A stretch of DNA of 64,000 bases from Ypsolopha sequella (GCA_934047225.1 OW203989.1:8779977-8843976); one strand, 5' to 3'; numbered from the stretch's first letter, positions 22,371-33,850 are shown. Notes: generated by a model not told the origin, from the letters alone. A program made the numbers and translations.

Positions 22371-22835
22371 TGTTCGCGCCACTTCTTGTGGCTCTCATAC
22401 TGCGGGGTAGTTGTGAATTAATATTTTCAACTGTCATTTTCGCTGCATCTCCACCCGCTTAGTTTTGGACGCAAATCAATCAGTCGTCAATCAGAAGCCT
22501 TTCACGCCGGAGGTATACGCTGATTGTCATTCGACTAGGTCCTACCTCGACCCTACCGCCCGCCATTTTGAGATCGCACCCGCTGTGCGCCTCATTTTCA
22601 TCTATTACTATTACGAAGAAGATTAGCCGAGAAGAGCGCAACCAGGCACGAAGAGGAAGAAGAAAACCATCTTGGAGAACACCAGAGACTTGGTGGCTCA
22701 GGCGAAGCGTGGTTTGTGGTGCATGCAGCTCCTTCCCAAGGTCAGATCTTTCATCTTCGTAATTATTTCTCTTCACTTCCCGCTATTTTTAAAACCTATG
22801 GTGATACAAAGCACTGCCGTCATATCGCGTGCTCA
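22371..22835 (+). repeat. 3' LTR
   Basis: 465 bp, ends GCTCA, followed by TCCTC. Two differences from the 5' LTR (22823 and 22832). Confidence 0.95.
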
Positions 22836-22840
22836 TCCTC
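22836..22840. repeat. 5-bp target duplication, right
   Basis: TCCTC, identical to 15996-16000. Confidence 0.9.
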
Positions 22841-24129
22841 CACTTCAAATTATGTTTCATCGTTGATCCAATTATGAACGTAGTACCTCAACCTCCGATG
22901 TGACGCAACGCGATACTCAATTCGGATCAATTTGAGCCTCAAAGCAGCCCTTGTTTACATGCTCGTCATTTCAAAGCACTGACAAATTTATCTGTTACCT
23001 CTAAACCAGATAAATGAGCTCTTTTGGTCTGCCATAAAGGCTGTTTTTGATTGTGTTAAGTTTCCATATTTGTACAGGGTATTCAGTATTAAAAGCTATG
23101 TTTCGACACTTATGCCTGCTTTCAGTCGGGTAGGCGTGTCCTGAAACAATATATCAACCTGTTGTGTTCATCTATCGATACTTATTATATATATATACGT
23201 GAATGTAATACGTGTGTGGAACCTTCTAATGATTATGACCTGATTGCTGAAGAAAACTGTGAAGTTTTGTGTATTCATTTGCTTATTTGTGGTCGATAAA
23301 CGCAGTAAATCAACATTCATTACTTCAGTGCCGCTTTTGAATATTTTACAACTTTCCCTAGCAACGGCGGCCACGTTTTACAGAAAAAGCAATTTGCCAT
23401 GGTATTTTTCATGAAAATTAAGACGTAGCAGAGTTAATTGAAACAAAATTAAATGTCGCGCATAAGTGACATAGTCGGACCAAAATTGCGGAGATAACAA
23501 ATATGACAAATTCTTTTATGTTGGAATTTTTGTGATTGTGTACGGAAAATAAAACGTTTTACATAAACTGCGCCCTTTCAAAATTTACTCTAAACATAGT
23601 TAGCGATGTTATGGAAATCATCAAGAATGTATCAGTTGTTTTAACAAACTCGTGAGTTAACAAAATACAAAGTGTCATCGTTGTTTCTTGATATACGCGT
23701 ACCTACGTATTTATGGAGTTAAAACTTGAGAAGAATTTATGATGTTAATAAAACTGGAGCTAGTCAGCTGTCTGGATCGTAATTATTGAGGTGAGCCATT
23801 TGTTTTACATTACTTACGTACTGTTACTAATCGATTGATCTATCTTGGATTTCATTACAAAATCATGAAATTTTAGTATTTTCAAGTTCAGAAATTTTCT
23901 TCTTTAAAAATTTAAGCTGTCCTCATTTTATATGTATTTGAAGTGTTTTTACATTACTTTTTATCTTAGATTTCGTTATAAATCATAACATTTTGGTATT
24001 TTCAAGTTCAGAGATTTCCGTTATTAATTTAAGCTATCCTCATTTTATATGTTTATTAGATAAAGGCAAACAGAATTAAAAAGAAAACTAATTAACTTCT
24101 ATAGCATCAAACTACATTTCAATCCAATT
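22841..24129. other. Non-coding stretch
   Basis: No gene seen. Two similar blocks, about 23845-23945 and 23955-24050, share TTTCATTACAAAATCATGAA-like sequence, TTTTCAAGTTCAGA and CTATCCTCATTTTATATGT. They look like a diverged local duplication of about 110 bp. Confidence 0.45.
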
Positions 24130-24250
24130 CGTTATCGCTCGTATCCCTCGAAGCCTTTTAACCTCCTGCCCTTCGGGGCAAGGGTTACGTCATTTTTACT
24201 CCCTTACTACTGGCTCATGTAGGGTTATACGTCATGCCATAGTTTACACG
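24130..24250. repeat. Palindromic GC-richer fragment
   Basis: Includes the small hairpin TGCCCTTCGGGGCA (24168-24181) and two similar ends (GTTACGTCAT and TTATACGTCATG). It resembles a decayed repeat tail of unknown class. Confidence 0.35.
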
Positions 24251-24259
24251 TTAATTAAA

Positions 24260-24490
24260 AAAAAAAACATAGGCAGTCATGTTGACTGCCGCCAACAGAA
24301 GCAAAATCTTTACTGTCAAATTATCATTTTGAAGTTTCACGTCATACTCATAGCTACATATCATAGAGAAACTATACCTAAAGAGTTGCAATGACATTTT
24401 GTTGCCATGTCGGTGAAGCGAACCAATAAGATATTTTTTTCCCAAAAATCACTCAACGCATCTAAAGAACTTATTAGGTGACCACCTAAA
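24260..24490 (+). repeat. Family M repeat, copy 2
   Basis: Contains GCCATGTCGGTGAAGCGAAC, AATAAGATATTTTTTTCCCA and CACTCAACGC, matching copy 1 at 11400-11530. The 5' part (TAGGCAGTCATGTTGACTGC) includes a short inverted repeat. Confidence 0.55.
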
Positions 24491-24529
24491 AAGGCAAAGT
24501 ATTGACTCTCGATAAAAATTGATTTACAA

Positions 24530-24690
24530 TAGACTTTCGGCACGATCATGGTTCAGATCGGAGGGCACGGCAGTGCCCCCGCCAAGACGAGTCGAAGGAA
24601 GCTTTTCTCGAAGCGTTTCGTCGTATTTTCGAACCCTCATAGCTTCGGTCTGGATGATACTAGATAACCCAAATTCTCAGGATAAGATTC
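24530..24690 (+). repeat. GC-rich block of unknown class
   Basis: About 150 bp of GC-rich sequence with GGGCACGGCAGTGCCCCCGC (hairpin GGGCAC/GTGCCC), then GAAGCGTTTCGTCGTATTTT. Compositionally unlike its surroundings. I believe related blocks occur elsewhere in Lepidoptera but cannot confirm it. The 61-codon frame across it is not convincing. Confidence 0.4.
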
Positions 24691-25304
24691 ACTTTACGGA
24701 TTAAGGAGTATATTATGTTATCAAGAATTACACCTCTAATTCAATAAAGATCTCTTTGATGCATGGATTAAATTGATTCTAATTTGTTAATCAACATTAA
24801 ATTAGATTTGCTTCCATATTTCAAATTACATGTCACTGTACGTACATACTTATACAAAGCAAAAAAAAAATTAAGAGGTAATTATCTGTTTACGGGAATA
24901 ATGGTGTCATTATATTTTTGGTATTTCATAAATTCATCGCAATTTCCTAAATAAGCCCTAATAAATAAATAATTACACAAATACGAGTTTAAAAATTATA
25001 ACATTCTGAATTGTTACCAAGAATATTTCATCTTGAATTCAAACCAGAAGTATGTCATCCAGAGCAATAGACTAAGTATATACTTACTTAGCTAAGCTAA
25101 CACGGAAACGTAGTCATTAGGGATAACTTGGCAGAATGAAGCCAGACTTGAAAGGTCATGGTGGGTGCACGGAGTGTTAGGGTCTGCTTACCGTTTACTG
25201 CTATTTTAACCCCATTTTAACATGTTCAACTCATATTTGTGGTCACGCAGGCGTGATTTGATTATATGGATTTTATATATTAGTTGAGGCGCATACTAGC
25301 ACAT
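24691..25304. other. Non-coding stretch
   Basis: No supported feature. Confidence 0.4.
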
Positions 25305-26040
25305 GCTCACCTTCTGTGGGATTTTATGTAAAGGAAAGTTGTGACTACGTGGAATCTCTTGTAAGCTACACAATGCTGTAGTCCTAGGTGTTTAATTTGT
25401 ATGTAAAGAGAAGTTCTGACTACGTGGAATATCTTGTAAGCTACACAATGCTGTAGTCCTGGGTGTTTAAATTCAAATTGCATTGTTTGGTATTTATGAC
25501 GTCAACATCTTTTTGTACAGATAATTAAAAAAAAAATTGTTAGTGTTTCATGAGCTGATTGTAAATTATTATATATAATTCATCATTACATTTCAGCCAC
25601 ACTGAAAGGAAAATACATACAAAAATGTGATGACGTCATAAAAATGAAACGGTGCAATTTTAAGTTATGGTATTAGCCAGTGGCGTGCACAGAACTTTTT
25701 GCTGGAAAAGCAAACAATTGGTCAAGAACAACAATAAAAAAAATATGAAAATATTTAAATATCACTTTGAAAAAAAAAAGTTTGTATAGGAAATTTTCAC
25801 TCTAGGGTAGACATTGTCTACCCTGGCGTCATACAAAATTTTTTTTTTCAAAGTGGTATTTAAATTTTTTCATATTTTTTTTATTGTTGTTCTTGACCAA
25901 TTGTTTGCTTTTCCAGCAAAAAGTTCTGTGCACGCCACTGGGTATTACATATATACCTGGTATTACAGAATTATGTAGCTTACAACAAAGAGATTCCACA
26001 TAGTCGCAATTTTCTTTTACAAAAAAATCACACAGCATGC
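25305..26040. repeat. Large MITE hosting a nested palindrome
   Basis: The ends are imperfect inverted repeats: GTGGGATTTTATGTAAAGG with CTACGTGGAATCTCTTGTAA at the left, and their inverse (TTCCACATAGTCGCAATTTT) at 25990-26020. The left arm contains a tandem duplication of about 72 bp (about 25325-25468, core ACTACGTGGAAT..TGTAGTCCT). A separate foldback occupies 25677-25940. Without it the host element would be about 470 bp. Confidence 0.6.
25677..25940. repeat. hAT-like palindromic MITE (nested)
   Basis: Arms of about 100 bp are nearly perfect inverses (CAGTGGCGTGCACAGAACTT at the left end). A smaller hairpin, GGGTAGAC/GTCTACCC, is at the centre near 25806-25824. Flanks GGTATTAG (25669-25676) and GGTATTAC (25941-25948) match at 7 of 8 bases, consistent with the 8-bp target duplication of hAT elements. 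The CAGTGGCGTGC terminus also fits hAT. Superfamily is inferred. Confidence 0.75.
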
Positions 26041-26930
26041 AGTATGTTCCTCACCTATATACTTAAATAAAGTATACGTAAATATTATATGTACGTACAA
26101 ACAGAGAATTCTATATTTAGAAAACTTGTTAAGGAAATTTAGGAGGGTAGATGGAGAAGATAAGGTATAGTTCGAGCAATAAACTTATAAATTACGCGAG
26201 TTAAGTTACTTTAATGACATGTTAAATGAGTTCTCTGATATTAGAATTTATGGATTACTTAATAACAAACTCTTTCCAACGAAGTGCTACGCTCGTAGCT
26301 CTGTGCTACGAAGCTCTACGTTCTAACTCGCGTTTTTGTTTTATAGAAACTTAAGCCTAAGAAGAAGTATCAATTTTAAAAACAAACTCATTTTAATCTC
26401 TCTAAGGATACTAACGAAATTAATTTGTATGTCCTATAAGTAGTTTTTCTTAGTTTCACCAAAAGTCACATTATTAAAGTTCTGCATGGTTCTTGCTGGT
26501 ACCATGGTATTTTTACCTTATCGCTTGATCTAACGCTCTGCTCAACTATACGAAAAGTAGCTTAGAAAGCTGTAGGTAGGCATATAAAGGTATATTGAAG
26601 GCAATTTTACACAACTTATATAAGGAAGTGCGTAGTCACGTTAACATGCAAGTGGGTCTACTGGTTAATTTAGCGTAACCATCTAATATTCAAATTCAAA
26701 TAGTTCATTTTGCAAAGAAGGTATATAGAATACACTTTTTACACGACAAATTTAATCTAGTAAAAAGATATGTAATAAAATAATAAATGTACATGGACTA
26801 GATTAAAGGTTTATTTAATTTATGTAGCAATATATACATATTCGATTAAAATGATAGGTAAAATATATATTATACAAAGTGAAATCCAATCAACAGCCCG
26901 AACCCATACCGGAGACCCGGCCAGGGACCA
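26041..26930. other. Non-coding stretch
   Basis: AT-rich. A GC-richer spot at 26283-26325 repeats AGTGCTACG/TGTGCTACGAAG words. No gene. Confidence 0.4.
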
Positions 26931-27081
26931 GGAGCCGTATTTTTGAATCGTCAATTTTCAATTCACGTGCGAAAATATATACCTGTCTCATCTTGCAAAT
27001 GACAAGTTCTGATGTGCTACGTGAGATGGGTATATACTTTCGCACGTGAATTGAAAACGAACGATTCAAAAATACGGCTCC
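26931..27081. repeat. Foldback MITE of 151 bp
   Basis: Arms begin GGAGCCGTATTTTTGAATCG and end with the inverse CGGCTCC. Each is about 60 bp, with TCACGTGCGAAA in both. Flanking 8-mers AGGGACCA and AGGAACAA match at 6 of 8, a possible old target duplication. Confidence 0.75.
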
Positions 27082-27204
27082 AGGAACAAGGTTCAATGAT
27101 CACCAACCCAGCCCCCAGCATGAATCCAGGTGGCCGACCAAATCACATCCTATATACTGCATACTAATAGGTTACATATATAAATACATGCCAACCTCCG
27201 CCCA

Positions 27205-27260
27205 TTCGATTATTCTTGCTAAGAAGAATGGGCAAGAAACTTAGCAAGATCATGTCTTTC
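27205..27260 (-). repeat. Short repeat shared with 54671-54714
   Basis: On the minus strand reads GACATGATCTTGCTAAGTTT, CTTGCCCATTCTTCTTAGCA. The same words are on the + strand at 54671-54714. Probably a fragment of a LINE or SINE 3' end. Confidence 0.5.
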
Positions 27261-28189
27261 ATAATATCCGTTAAAGATTTGGATTTTCTGTTTTATTACA
27301 TTTATTTTTATCTTTGAAAAATTGTTTAGTGCAATTCTATGAGGAAATGCGAGGTTCTTGTAATTAACATAAGAATGTAAATAAGAATGTAATTAACCTA
27401 GACTTTAGTATTGTGAATGTGAAAAATTTAAATGAATTAATTATTTAATTAATTATTTAAATTGAGTTCATTAACATTTACCTTGCCCCTGACGGGTATA
27501 TGCCCTAAGAAACGGAAGAGTAGCGGAAATGTAAAGTGGCGGGCATTGACCTTGGCGTAGTATTTAAATACCAGGCACTTTGAAAACTGTATCTATTACT
27601 GTACTTTTTATTTTTCTTAGATTTTATTGCATTCACAAAGAATCTCACCGGGAAAGGATAAGTAAGACAAAGCTTTGTGTTTTAAAAAACTTCCTGAAAG
27701 ATTTAAAAATTTATAGGAGTGCTGGACTTTTAATATTTGTAGTTTTAAGCAATTATAATAGTTAAAAAAAGACAAACTTTATATTTTTTCGAAATATTTC
27801 GGCCTCATCAGTGAGGCCGTCATCAGTCGAGTTTTTATATGAATTTTATATGACTTTTAATATGAATTTTAGTAAATGAAGGTATTATGTATGTTACAAA
27901 ACCACTTTTGGCCTAGGCCAAACAAGTTTATCCTAAGACTAAAATCAGGTTTGGCCGGTAACCTACCTATATATAAATAAGTATAACGAAGACTCGTTAT
28001 GAAAATACCAAAAGTCTGAAAGGTGAAGCAATTAAATAGTGATTTCCTTTAAAAACTTCAGTCAAACTCAAACTCACATTTACCCTGAAAGTTTGTTTGA
28101 GAATTATGCTGGTATATCTTGTAATATTTTTATTATTTCCTGAGAAAGGGAACTTTTCACCAGCTTATTGGTCCGCACAACCAGTAATA
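27261..28189. other. Non-coding stretch
   Basis: No gene. A small hairpin GGCCTCA-TCAG-TGAGGCC is at 27802-27819. An AT run with ATTAATTATTTAA words lies near 27435-27465. Confidence 0.4.
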
Positions 28190-28985
28190 ATGGCATATAC
28201 GGGTGTTTCTTTTCTGTGTATTTACACACGGAAAATTATAATAAGTTTCTGGTATATGCATTTTGACTATATAATCTAGGGTTTTGAAATTGGAAAATAT
28301 GTTTGGATAAATTTTCGTCGATAGAAATAATTGTTAAAATGAGGTCTTCAAACACACTTTTTCTCCACGTTTGACGAATATGAACCATATACAGAACTCA
28401 AACATATTTTTCAATGCATGTGCTCGTAAAGGCCCACTTTTTAGGCATCAAAACCGAACAAAAAGTCGATTATTTTGCCCTAGGGCTTTATTATTATTAT
28501 TTTTTTTAATTTGTTTACAATGGTTGGCTAACCTGCAGCCTTTCCTGTGTACCATAGACGTTATACTTTTTTTTCCACTGTTTAACGGCTCTGGATACAG
28601 TCCTTTTGAGCCAATTATAATTTAAAGTTCACAAGATTATATTTGTTTTCATTTCCTCGCACTACGCATTGAAAAATGTAGTATGATACACGGGCGTAAA
28701 AGCATTAAATTACTCGGTTACGTTTAAAACACTCGCTACGCTCGTGTTTTAAATCGTCCTCGTAATTTATTCCTTTGCGCCCTTGTAGCATAAACTACTA
28801 TTATAAGGTGTGTTTTAACAATATCTAGAGATGTGATATTTGAAAATTTGCTAGCTATTTTAGTTTTTTTAATCAAAATATAAAACCAACTTTTTTCCCT
28901 TTTGCCCTGAATCTGCCCCTCTCGCACTGCGCGATTTTTCGCTTGGATTGACAGTGACAAAAATAAAATTCGCATAGCCTCTTAA
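28190..28985 (+). repeat. Family A MITE, copy 2, split by family B
   Basis: Left part (28190-28407) matches family A from its ACGGGTGTTTCTTTTCTGTG region through AGAACTCAAACATATTTT. The right part (28801-28985) resumes at AAGGTGTGTTTTAACAATAT and ends in the family terminus CGCATAGCCTCTTAA. The left terminus is degraded. The interruption is a complete family B element. Confidence 0.8.
28408..28800 (-). repeat. Family B MITE, copy 4 (nested in family A)
   Basis: Full-length minus-strand copy beginning TTTTCAATGCATGTGCTCG and ending CTTGTAGCATAAACTACTA. Insertion lies between ACATATTTT and TTATTAGGTG of the host repeat. The exact target duplication is obscured by A/T runs at both junctions. 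Confidence 0.85.
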
Positions 28986-29130
28986 GGTGGGCCATCCCGC
29001 TCAGCTTCCATATAAATGCTTTAGGTGTTTGTGACGTCCTGATGGCTTTGATCTCAATGATACTTTGCACACATCTTTATATATGTTTTCCTTACCCCCC
29101 ACACCGCACTCTGGCCCATCTCTCATCAAG

Positions 29131-29184
29131 AGGTGCAAGATGGCGAGATATTCAAACGCCGCCGACTTTGTGAAATGGTTTCAG
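29131..29184 (+). CDS. Candidate small exon (MARYSNAADFVKWFQ)
   Basis: A pyrimidine-rich acceptor (TCTCATCAAG) ends at 29130. An ATG with strong context (AAGATGG) at 29140 opens 15 codons, MARYSNAADFVKWFQ, ending at the donor CAG|GTAAAA after 29184 in phase 0. A second frame across the same exon (GEIFKRRRLCEMVS) is also open, so the reading frame is not secure. I do not recognise the protein. It could be a first or internal exon of a + strand gene whose other pieces lie near 36-39 kb, or chance. Confidence 0.3.
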
Positions 29185-31239
29185 GTAAAAACTCTTTTCC
29201 ATGAAACGGTCACTGTTAAGTTATAGAAAAGTGTATAAACTTAGTTTTCTTTACATGAACAACGTCTGTATTAACCTAACTAACACTAAACTATTGGCGT
29301 GAATTGCCATAGACCAATATCTTTTTCACTTTTAACTTCTTAACAAGAAAAACAAAGTTAAGTTGTGCACTTTGTACCGAGCAACTGACGTTTAACCTTA
29401 ATACTACAAATGTTCTACTTACGAAGTCTACTTGGCTATGGTTTTAGTAGTGACGTGTATAGATACGCGTGTTTTATGTGCTATATAGCACTCCCGGGGT
29501 TACGCACACTAGAAAAAGTGCGTGTGCATGTACTTACTACTACAACAATAGGTCAGTTGAGTTCGTAGAATAAAACGTCTGTACCCGTCTTACCTAAAAA
29601 GGCCAATGGCAAAGACTTTAAACGGTTATTGGTTAGCTCATTGGTCTATTTGTCTTGGACGGGTAATAATACTAATAATAACGTAGCGAAACAACAGAAC
29701 GTGGGGTTCTTAGCTTTAATGAAATATTTTATGGGCAAAATATTTGGAATTTAATAGATTCATTTCAAATTTGTAATACTTATTTTATGAAAACAACCAA
29801 CTTTATCCCATTACCACGTTCTTCTTAGGAACACTTGAAAACAAAAAAAAAAGACGAATAAATGTATTTTTTTTAGACACAAGTATATATCTTAATATAT
29901 TTTTTATCAGTACGTTCCCTAAATATCGCCACGATATCGAATATTGTACCTTTTACTCAATTGAAAATAATCTGTTTTGTCACACGGAACCACACTCTAC
30001 CTGGTTTATAATATGTATATCATCTCATCTAGTAGCGAAGTATCATCTCTGTGTACATTGAGGGAGTTCTGTGAAACAACCTTTTACAACCAGTATGAGC
30101 CAGGTCTGACACCATGATATCTGACCAGGAGCCACACACGTGGTTATCTCCTACCCCGCAAGGTCAGTAAGATTCATTGCCAACTTTGAAAACTCCTTTT
30201 ACGGAGGCTCTCTCTTGCCCCAGCGAACCTCCTCCATCCCCATAGTTCCGATAGTACCACCGTAACAACAGATCCCCCTCTCTCTAATCTTTTGTTCTCT
30301 AGAAATCACATAACCTCTCAATATATCCTAACAAACAGACGTGTCAACACTCACCTGTGATTCACCACTATGGTCTCTCAATTCTCCGCTCACCTTTAGC
30401 ACCTCTCTCTGTTCGTTTGTCTCGCATCACGCGCCACTGGGATTTCTGTTCAGCCGAAAAAAAAACGCCATCTTGTTTTATTCCCCTTCTCTTGGAAGTG
30501 AGTCACAGTCACAGAACAATTTTAATGTTCTGAGGTCACTAAATAAGAAACAAAAAAAATCGAATATGTATTTTTTTCAATATAAGGAGAGTTCTAATTT
30601 CTTCCAACGAAGCCTCGACAGTCTGGCGGTCCATATATAGGCTTAGCCTTAAGGAGCTGCACAATGCTAAAATTCATTCCTACTCTAACGCTTTTGTTTT
30701 TTAACTGTCTATCCTATTCTAATCAGAGGCCGCGCACGCAAAACTTCAGTTATTTTGAAATCACGACTACATTAGGACATTATAATATATATTGTCGGGT
30801 CTCTTACTGGTTGTCACATTTATAATGTGTACGAAACGCGAGAGTTTAAAGTTATATATTAGGACATTAACTATAATTTCTTTATGTAATAAAGATGTTT
30901 TTTTTTAGTAAGTATCTGCGTGTGCTGGTTTCGTTTCAATCGGTTTTGAAATATGGAAACTGAATCGCTTTTTTCGTGAAATTCATGCTTTTTTGAAAGC
31001 ATTATACTTAAAAGAAGATTGAAAGTGTGTTTATTTATAAAGTGTAATTAATAATTGCATTGAGTCATAAAACACGCTATAATTTTTTAAAATTTTTACC
31101 CTCTACATTGACGGAACTGAATCCAAAACAAAACTGATGTTTAGCATTGTGGAGCTCCTTGATCTGTAAAATAGATTCGAGACACGATCTGTTTTTACTG
31201 ATAATGAGAATGAAGAGGATAATTTTAATCAACTACGGA
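29185..31239. other. Non-coding stretch
   Basis: If the exon at 29131-29184 is real this would be intron. A 99-codon frame at 30341-30640 shows low-complexity Ser-rich sequence and no domain. Nothing else is supported. Confidence 0.4.
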
Positions 31240-31322
31240 GTGAAAAGCAGCCTAAGTCAAGAATCCATCAGGATAAATGGATTGCCGGTCAATTGCGTTA
31301 ACCACTCTGCCACCGCGACCTA
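31240..31322 (-). repeat. tRNA-derived fragment (Ser/Leu-like 5' half)
   Basis: On the minus strand the sequence GGTGGCAGAGTGGTTAACGC (from about 31315) is a good tRNA 5' half with a near-consensus A-box, resembling Ser or Leu tRNAs. The rest does not fold into a tRNA and the B-box is degenerate. Probably a SINE head or tRNA pseudogene. Confidence 0.5.
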
Positions 31323-31990
31323 TCAAAACATTCATACAACATGCAGCAAACTATAATTTTCTATGGCTCAGTCCAGGTTCAATCTTCACTCGGGCATGCA
31401 ATAACGAATTTTACTTCTTTTAGCTTCTTTTGCGATGAAACCTACGTGAATTTAAAAGTGTATTTGTATTTTTCTATCACGTTAAAATTTGAAACGAAAA
31501 CCTTGTCGGTGAAAAATATATTATGTCGAAACGGTTTTTCAATCAGCATGCCTTGACATAAAATTCTCATACCCAAGCTAAATTCGGATTATATTTATTT
31601 TATCAGCCTCAGGCTGTTTCTAATTCTCTTTATTACGAGTAATAACCTCCTTAGTAATGTAGGCTTTAGCCCAACACATGTTGTAACTACATTAATTTAG
31701 ATTAGCCTAGGTCGCCCAAGTGTCCCAAGCCTGAAATTTGATAGCTTATTCCATTAAACTTTGCGTAACGATGTAGCCTTCTTGATAGGGATATTTGAAG
31801 CTAAGTTATGATTCTCTGAGCCATAGGTCAAGCTGAATAAATCTTTGACAAGATACAAGGAAATTGTGTTAAGTAAAAGCGGAAAAATATTGCTGCAAAC
31901 TTATCATGCTGCTATTGTAATGAAAGCCTTTGGACCTAGTTTCACGTTGTTATCGCATTATGTTCCCATGTAAACTTTATTAAAAGATGA
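31323..31990. other. Non-coding stretch
   Basis: No supported gene. The 71-codon frame at 31341-31556 lacks a domain. Confidence 0.35.
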
Positions 31991-31994
31991 TTTC

Positions 31995-32320
31995 ATATTA
32001 AGAATAGAATAGAATAGAAAATCGTTTATTTACTGTCACAATCACACACAACACAGAAAAAGAAGACATTAGACATGAAGAAAATTTCAATCAAAAATGA
32101 AAACAAAATAATTTAAGACGAAATAACGCTTATCATTGTCACACATTAAAACAGTACATGTACTTAATCTACCTTACACGCGAGTGGCGTGACATCGTGA
32201 TGGTAAAAAAGTTCTGACTCAGCATTGTTTTGCAGATGGATCTACAACGCTGGTTATTCTGCCAAAACCAGCCGCGGTGAATGAGACCACGTTGGTTTCT
32301 CTTAGTAGAAAAGATTACGT
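31995..32320 (-). repeat. LINE 3' end with (TATTC)n tail, minus strand
   Basis: Read on the minus strand the sequence ends CGATTTTCTATTCTATTC (32004-32024), a pentamer tail seen also at 34799-34816 on the + strand. Upstream is a GC-richer stretch (AACCAACGTGGTCTCATTCA, about 32284-32303) that may be degraded 3' coding or UTR. 5'-truncated retrotransposon copy. Confidence 0.55.
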
Positions 32321-32732
32321 AGTAGGTGACATATACATAGAAAAATATATATTACAACAACATTAATACTGATTTAATAAACATATGCAATAAATGAGAA
32401 GTAATAAAGAATGGAAAGCTGCCTGAATGCACGTGGGAATCACTTAATCAAGTTGCAATTGTTATTTCTCTTTTTGTTTGTATGGCCAGCAAATGGGAAC
32501 GATATTTTTGTTTAAAACTTTTGTTATTCTTTAATCTCGGAGAGGTGGCGGTATATTGTTCCAACATTCGACTCGTACTAAAAATGGTGGTGCATTATAC
32601 GTAACGTACATGCAAAAGTAGTTTTGTATCCATAAAGTACATACCAATACGTACGTATATGCGAACGAAAACCATTTGTTATTTTGATGATAGTAATTGA
32701 AATTTTGAAGAAGATAAACTTTAAATTATTAT

Positions 32733-32785
32733 TACATACGGCTTGAACATTCACGTGTGATTGTTGTTGACTATATGCCTATTAT
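32733..32785 (+). repeat. Family F half copy
   Basis: TACATACGGCTTGAACATTC and ACGTGTGATTGTTGTTGACT match the left arm of 5183-5320 and continue into the ATATGCC inner motif, then stop. The second arm is missing. Confidence 0.65.
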
Positions 32786-32960
32786 ATATGCTGTAGTTTT
32801 GGCCTCAGTACAATAATAATAACCGATTTCATTTCAAATTTTGCAAAAATATTTGGTGTAGAGACACGACATTTTACTACTTTATTATTATTTTTAATAC
32901 CTATAGATAAGAAAGAACTTTGCATTTAATTTCGACTTAAAAGGCATATATACAGTATAT

Positions 32961-33220
32961 AAGGTCTTTCAATTTAAATGGAAAGTAATTTAGGAGGTGA
33001 TTCAGTATCGTTAATACATCACATTCTGCTGCAAAGCACTTTTTTTTGCGCGAACTTTTTTTTCACTTCTCAGTACAAAGTGGTCCGATCAGCTGACTCA
33101 GTTTGTATGGACAAGTGAAGAAAAAGTTCGCGCAAAAAAATGTACTTTGCAATGGAATGTGATGTATTAACGATACTGAATCACCTCCTAAATTACTTTC
33201 CATTTAAATTGAAAGACCTT
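32961..33220. repeat. 260-bp palindromic foldback element
   Basis: Arms of about 100 bp, starting AAGGTCTTTCAATTTAAATG and ending with its inverse. They include AGGAGGTGATTCAGTATCGT and a TGCGCGAACTTTTT word. Spacer is about 60 bp. Flanked by TATATA on both sides. Confidence 0.8.
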
Positions 33221-33227
33221 ATATATA

Positions 33228-33850
33228 CAGTGTGTCCCTCGTACAAGTGCACATCCGAAAGTGGGTGAAACTAGATCTAAATATATCGACAAAAAAAAAG
33301 AAAAATATATTTTTTGAATTTTTTTTTAATCTTGAAAAAGTACTCCACCTGAGTATCTTTGTATGGGGCGCGAGCGCGTTTGCCTTTGGTTAACCACTCG
33401 TAGAAAATATTGTATTTATGATAGGACGTTGAATTTTTTTTTTGTTAGAAAGATAATGGAATAGACAATGATAAAAAGGAATAAAAGTATGCTAAAACGG
33501 GGACATTATTTTGAAAAAATTTACTATTACTGAAAAAAAAGACGGAAAAATTAAAGAAATTGTCTTTGAGGATATTATTTTTATGGTAATGGTAGTTGAT
33601 TATGTGTTGTTTTTGATTTGGTATGCAACGTCTACTCTTAAGGATTATAACAGTTTTATTTCATTGCATTACTCGCGATATATCAAAAGTTGTTACATAT
33701 TTTATACATATTCTCCATGGCAGGCAAAAAAAAATTAAAACGTAAATTTATATAACAAAGATTTTCCAAAAAAAAAAATTTTTTTTTGTCGATAAAATAA
33801 GGTCTAGTTTCACCCTTTTTCGGATGTGCACTTGTACAAGGGACACACTG
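33228..33850. repeat. Mariner-like MITE, TA-flanked
   Basis: Terminal inverted repeats CAGTGTGTCCCTCGTACAAG and TTGTACAAGGGACACACTG, continuing through GTGCACATCCGAAA. TA flanks each end (33226-33227, 33851-33852). These features fit a Tc1/mariner-type non-autonomous element of 623 bp. Poly-T/A runs lie just inside the arms. The internal 75-codon frame (33511-33738) has no transposase motif. Confidence 0.75.

Larger units (their letters stand above)
16001..22835 (+). mobile_element. BEL/Pao LTR retrotransposon, nearly intact
   Basis: A 6,835-bp element with matching LTRs, target duplication, primer-binding site, one gag-pol frame and a purine-rich tract before the 3' LTR. Domain order (gag, aspartic protease, reverse transcriptase, RNase H, integrase) and the Pao-type protease and C-terminal region place it in BEL/Pao. 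LTRs differ at 2 of 465 positions, so insertion was recent. One in-frame TAA separates the integrase part. No envelope frame follows the integrase. The element sits in AT-rich non-coding DNA. Confidence 0.95.

Noticed and set aside
30341..30640. 99-codon Ser-rich frame
   Set aside because: No ATG-proximal context, repeats of Ser/Leu codons from CT-rich sequence, no domain.
33511..33738. 75-codon frame in the mariner-like element
   Set aside because: No transposase D-D-E/D motif; low complexity Lys-rich start from A runs.
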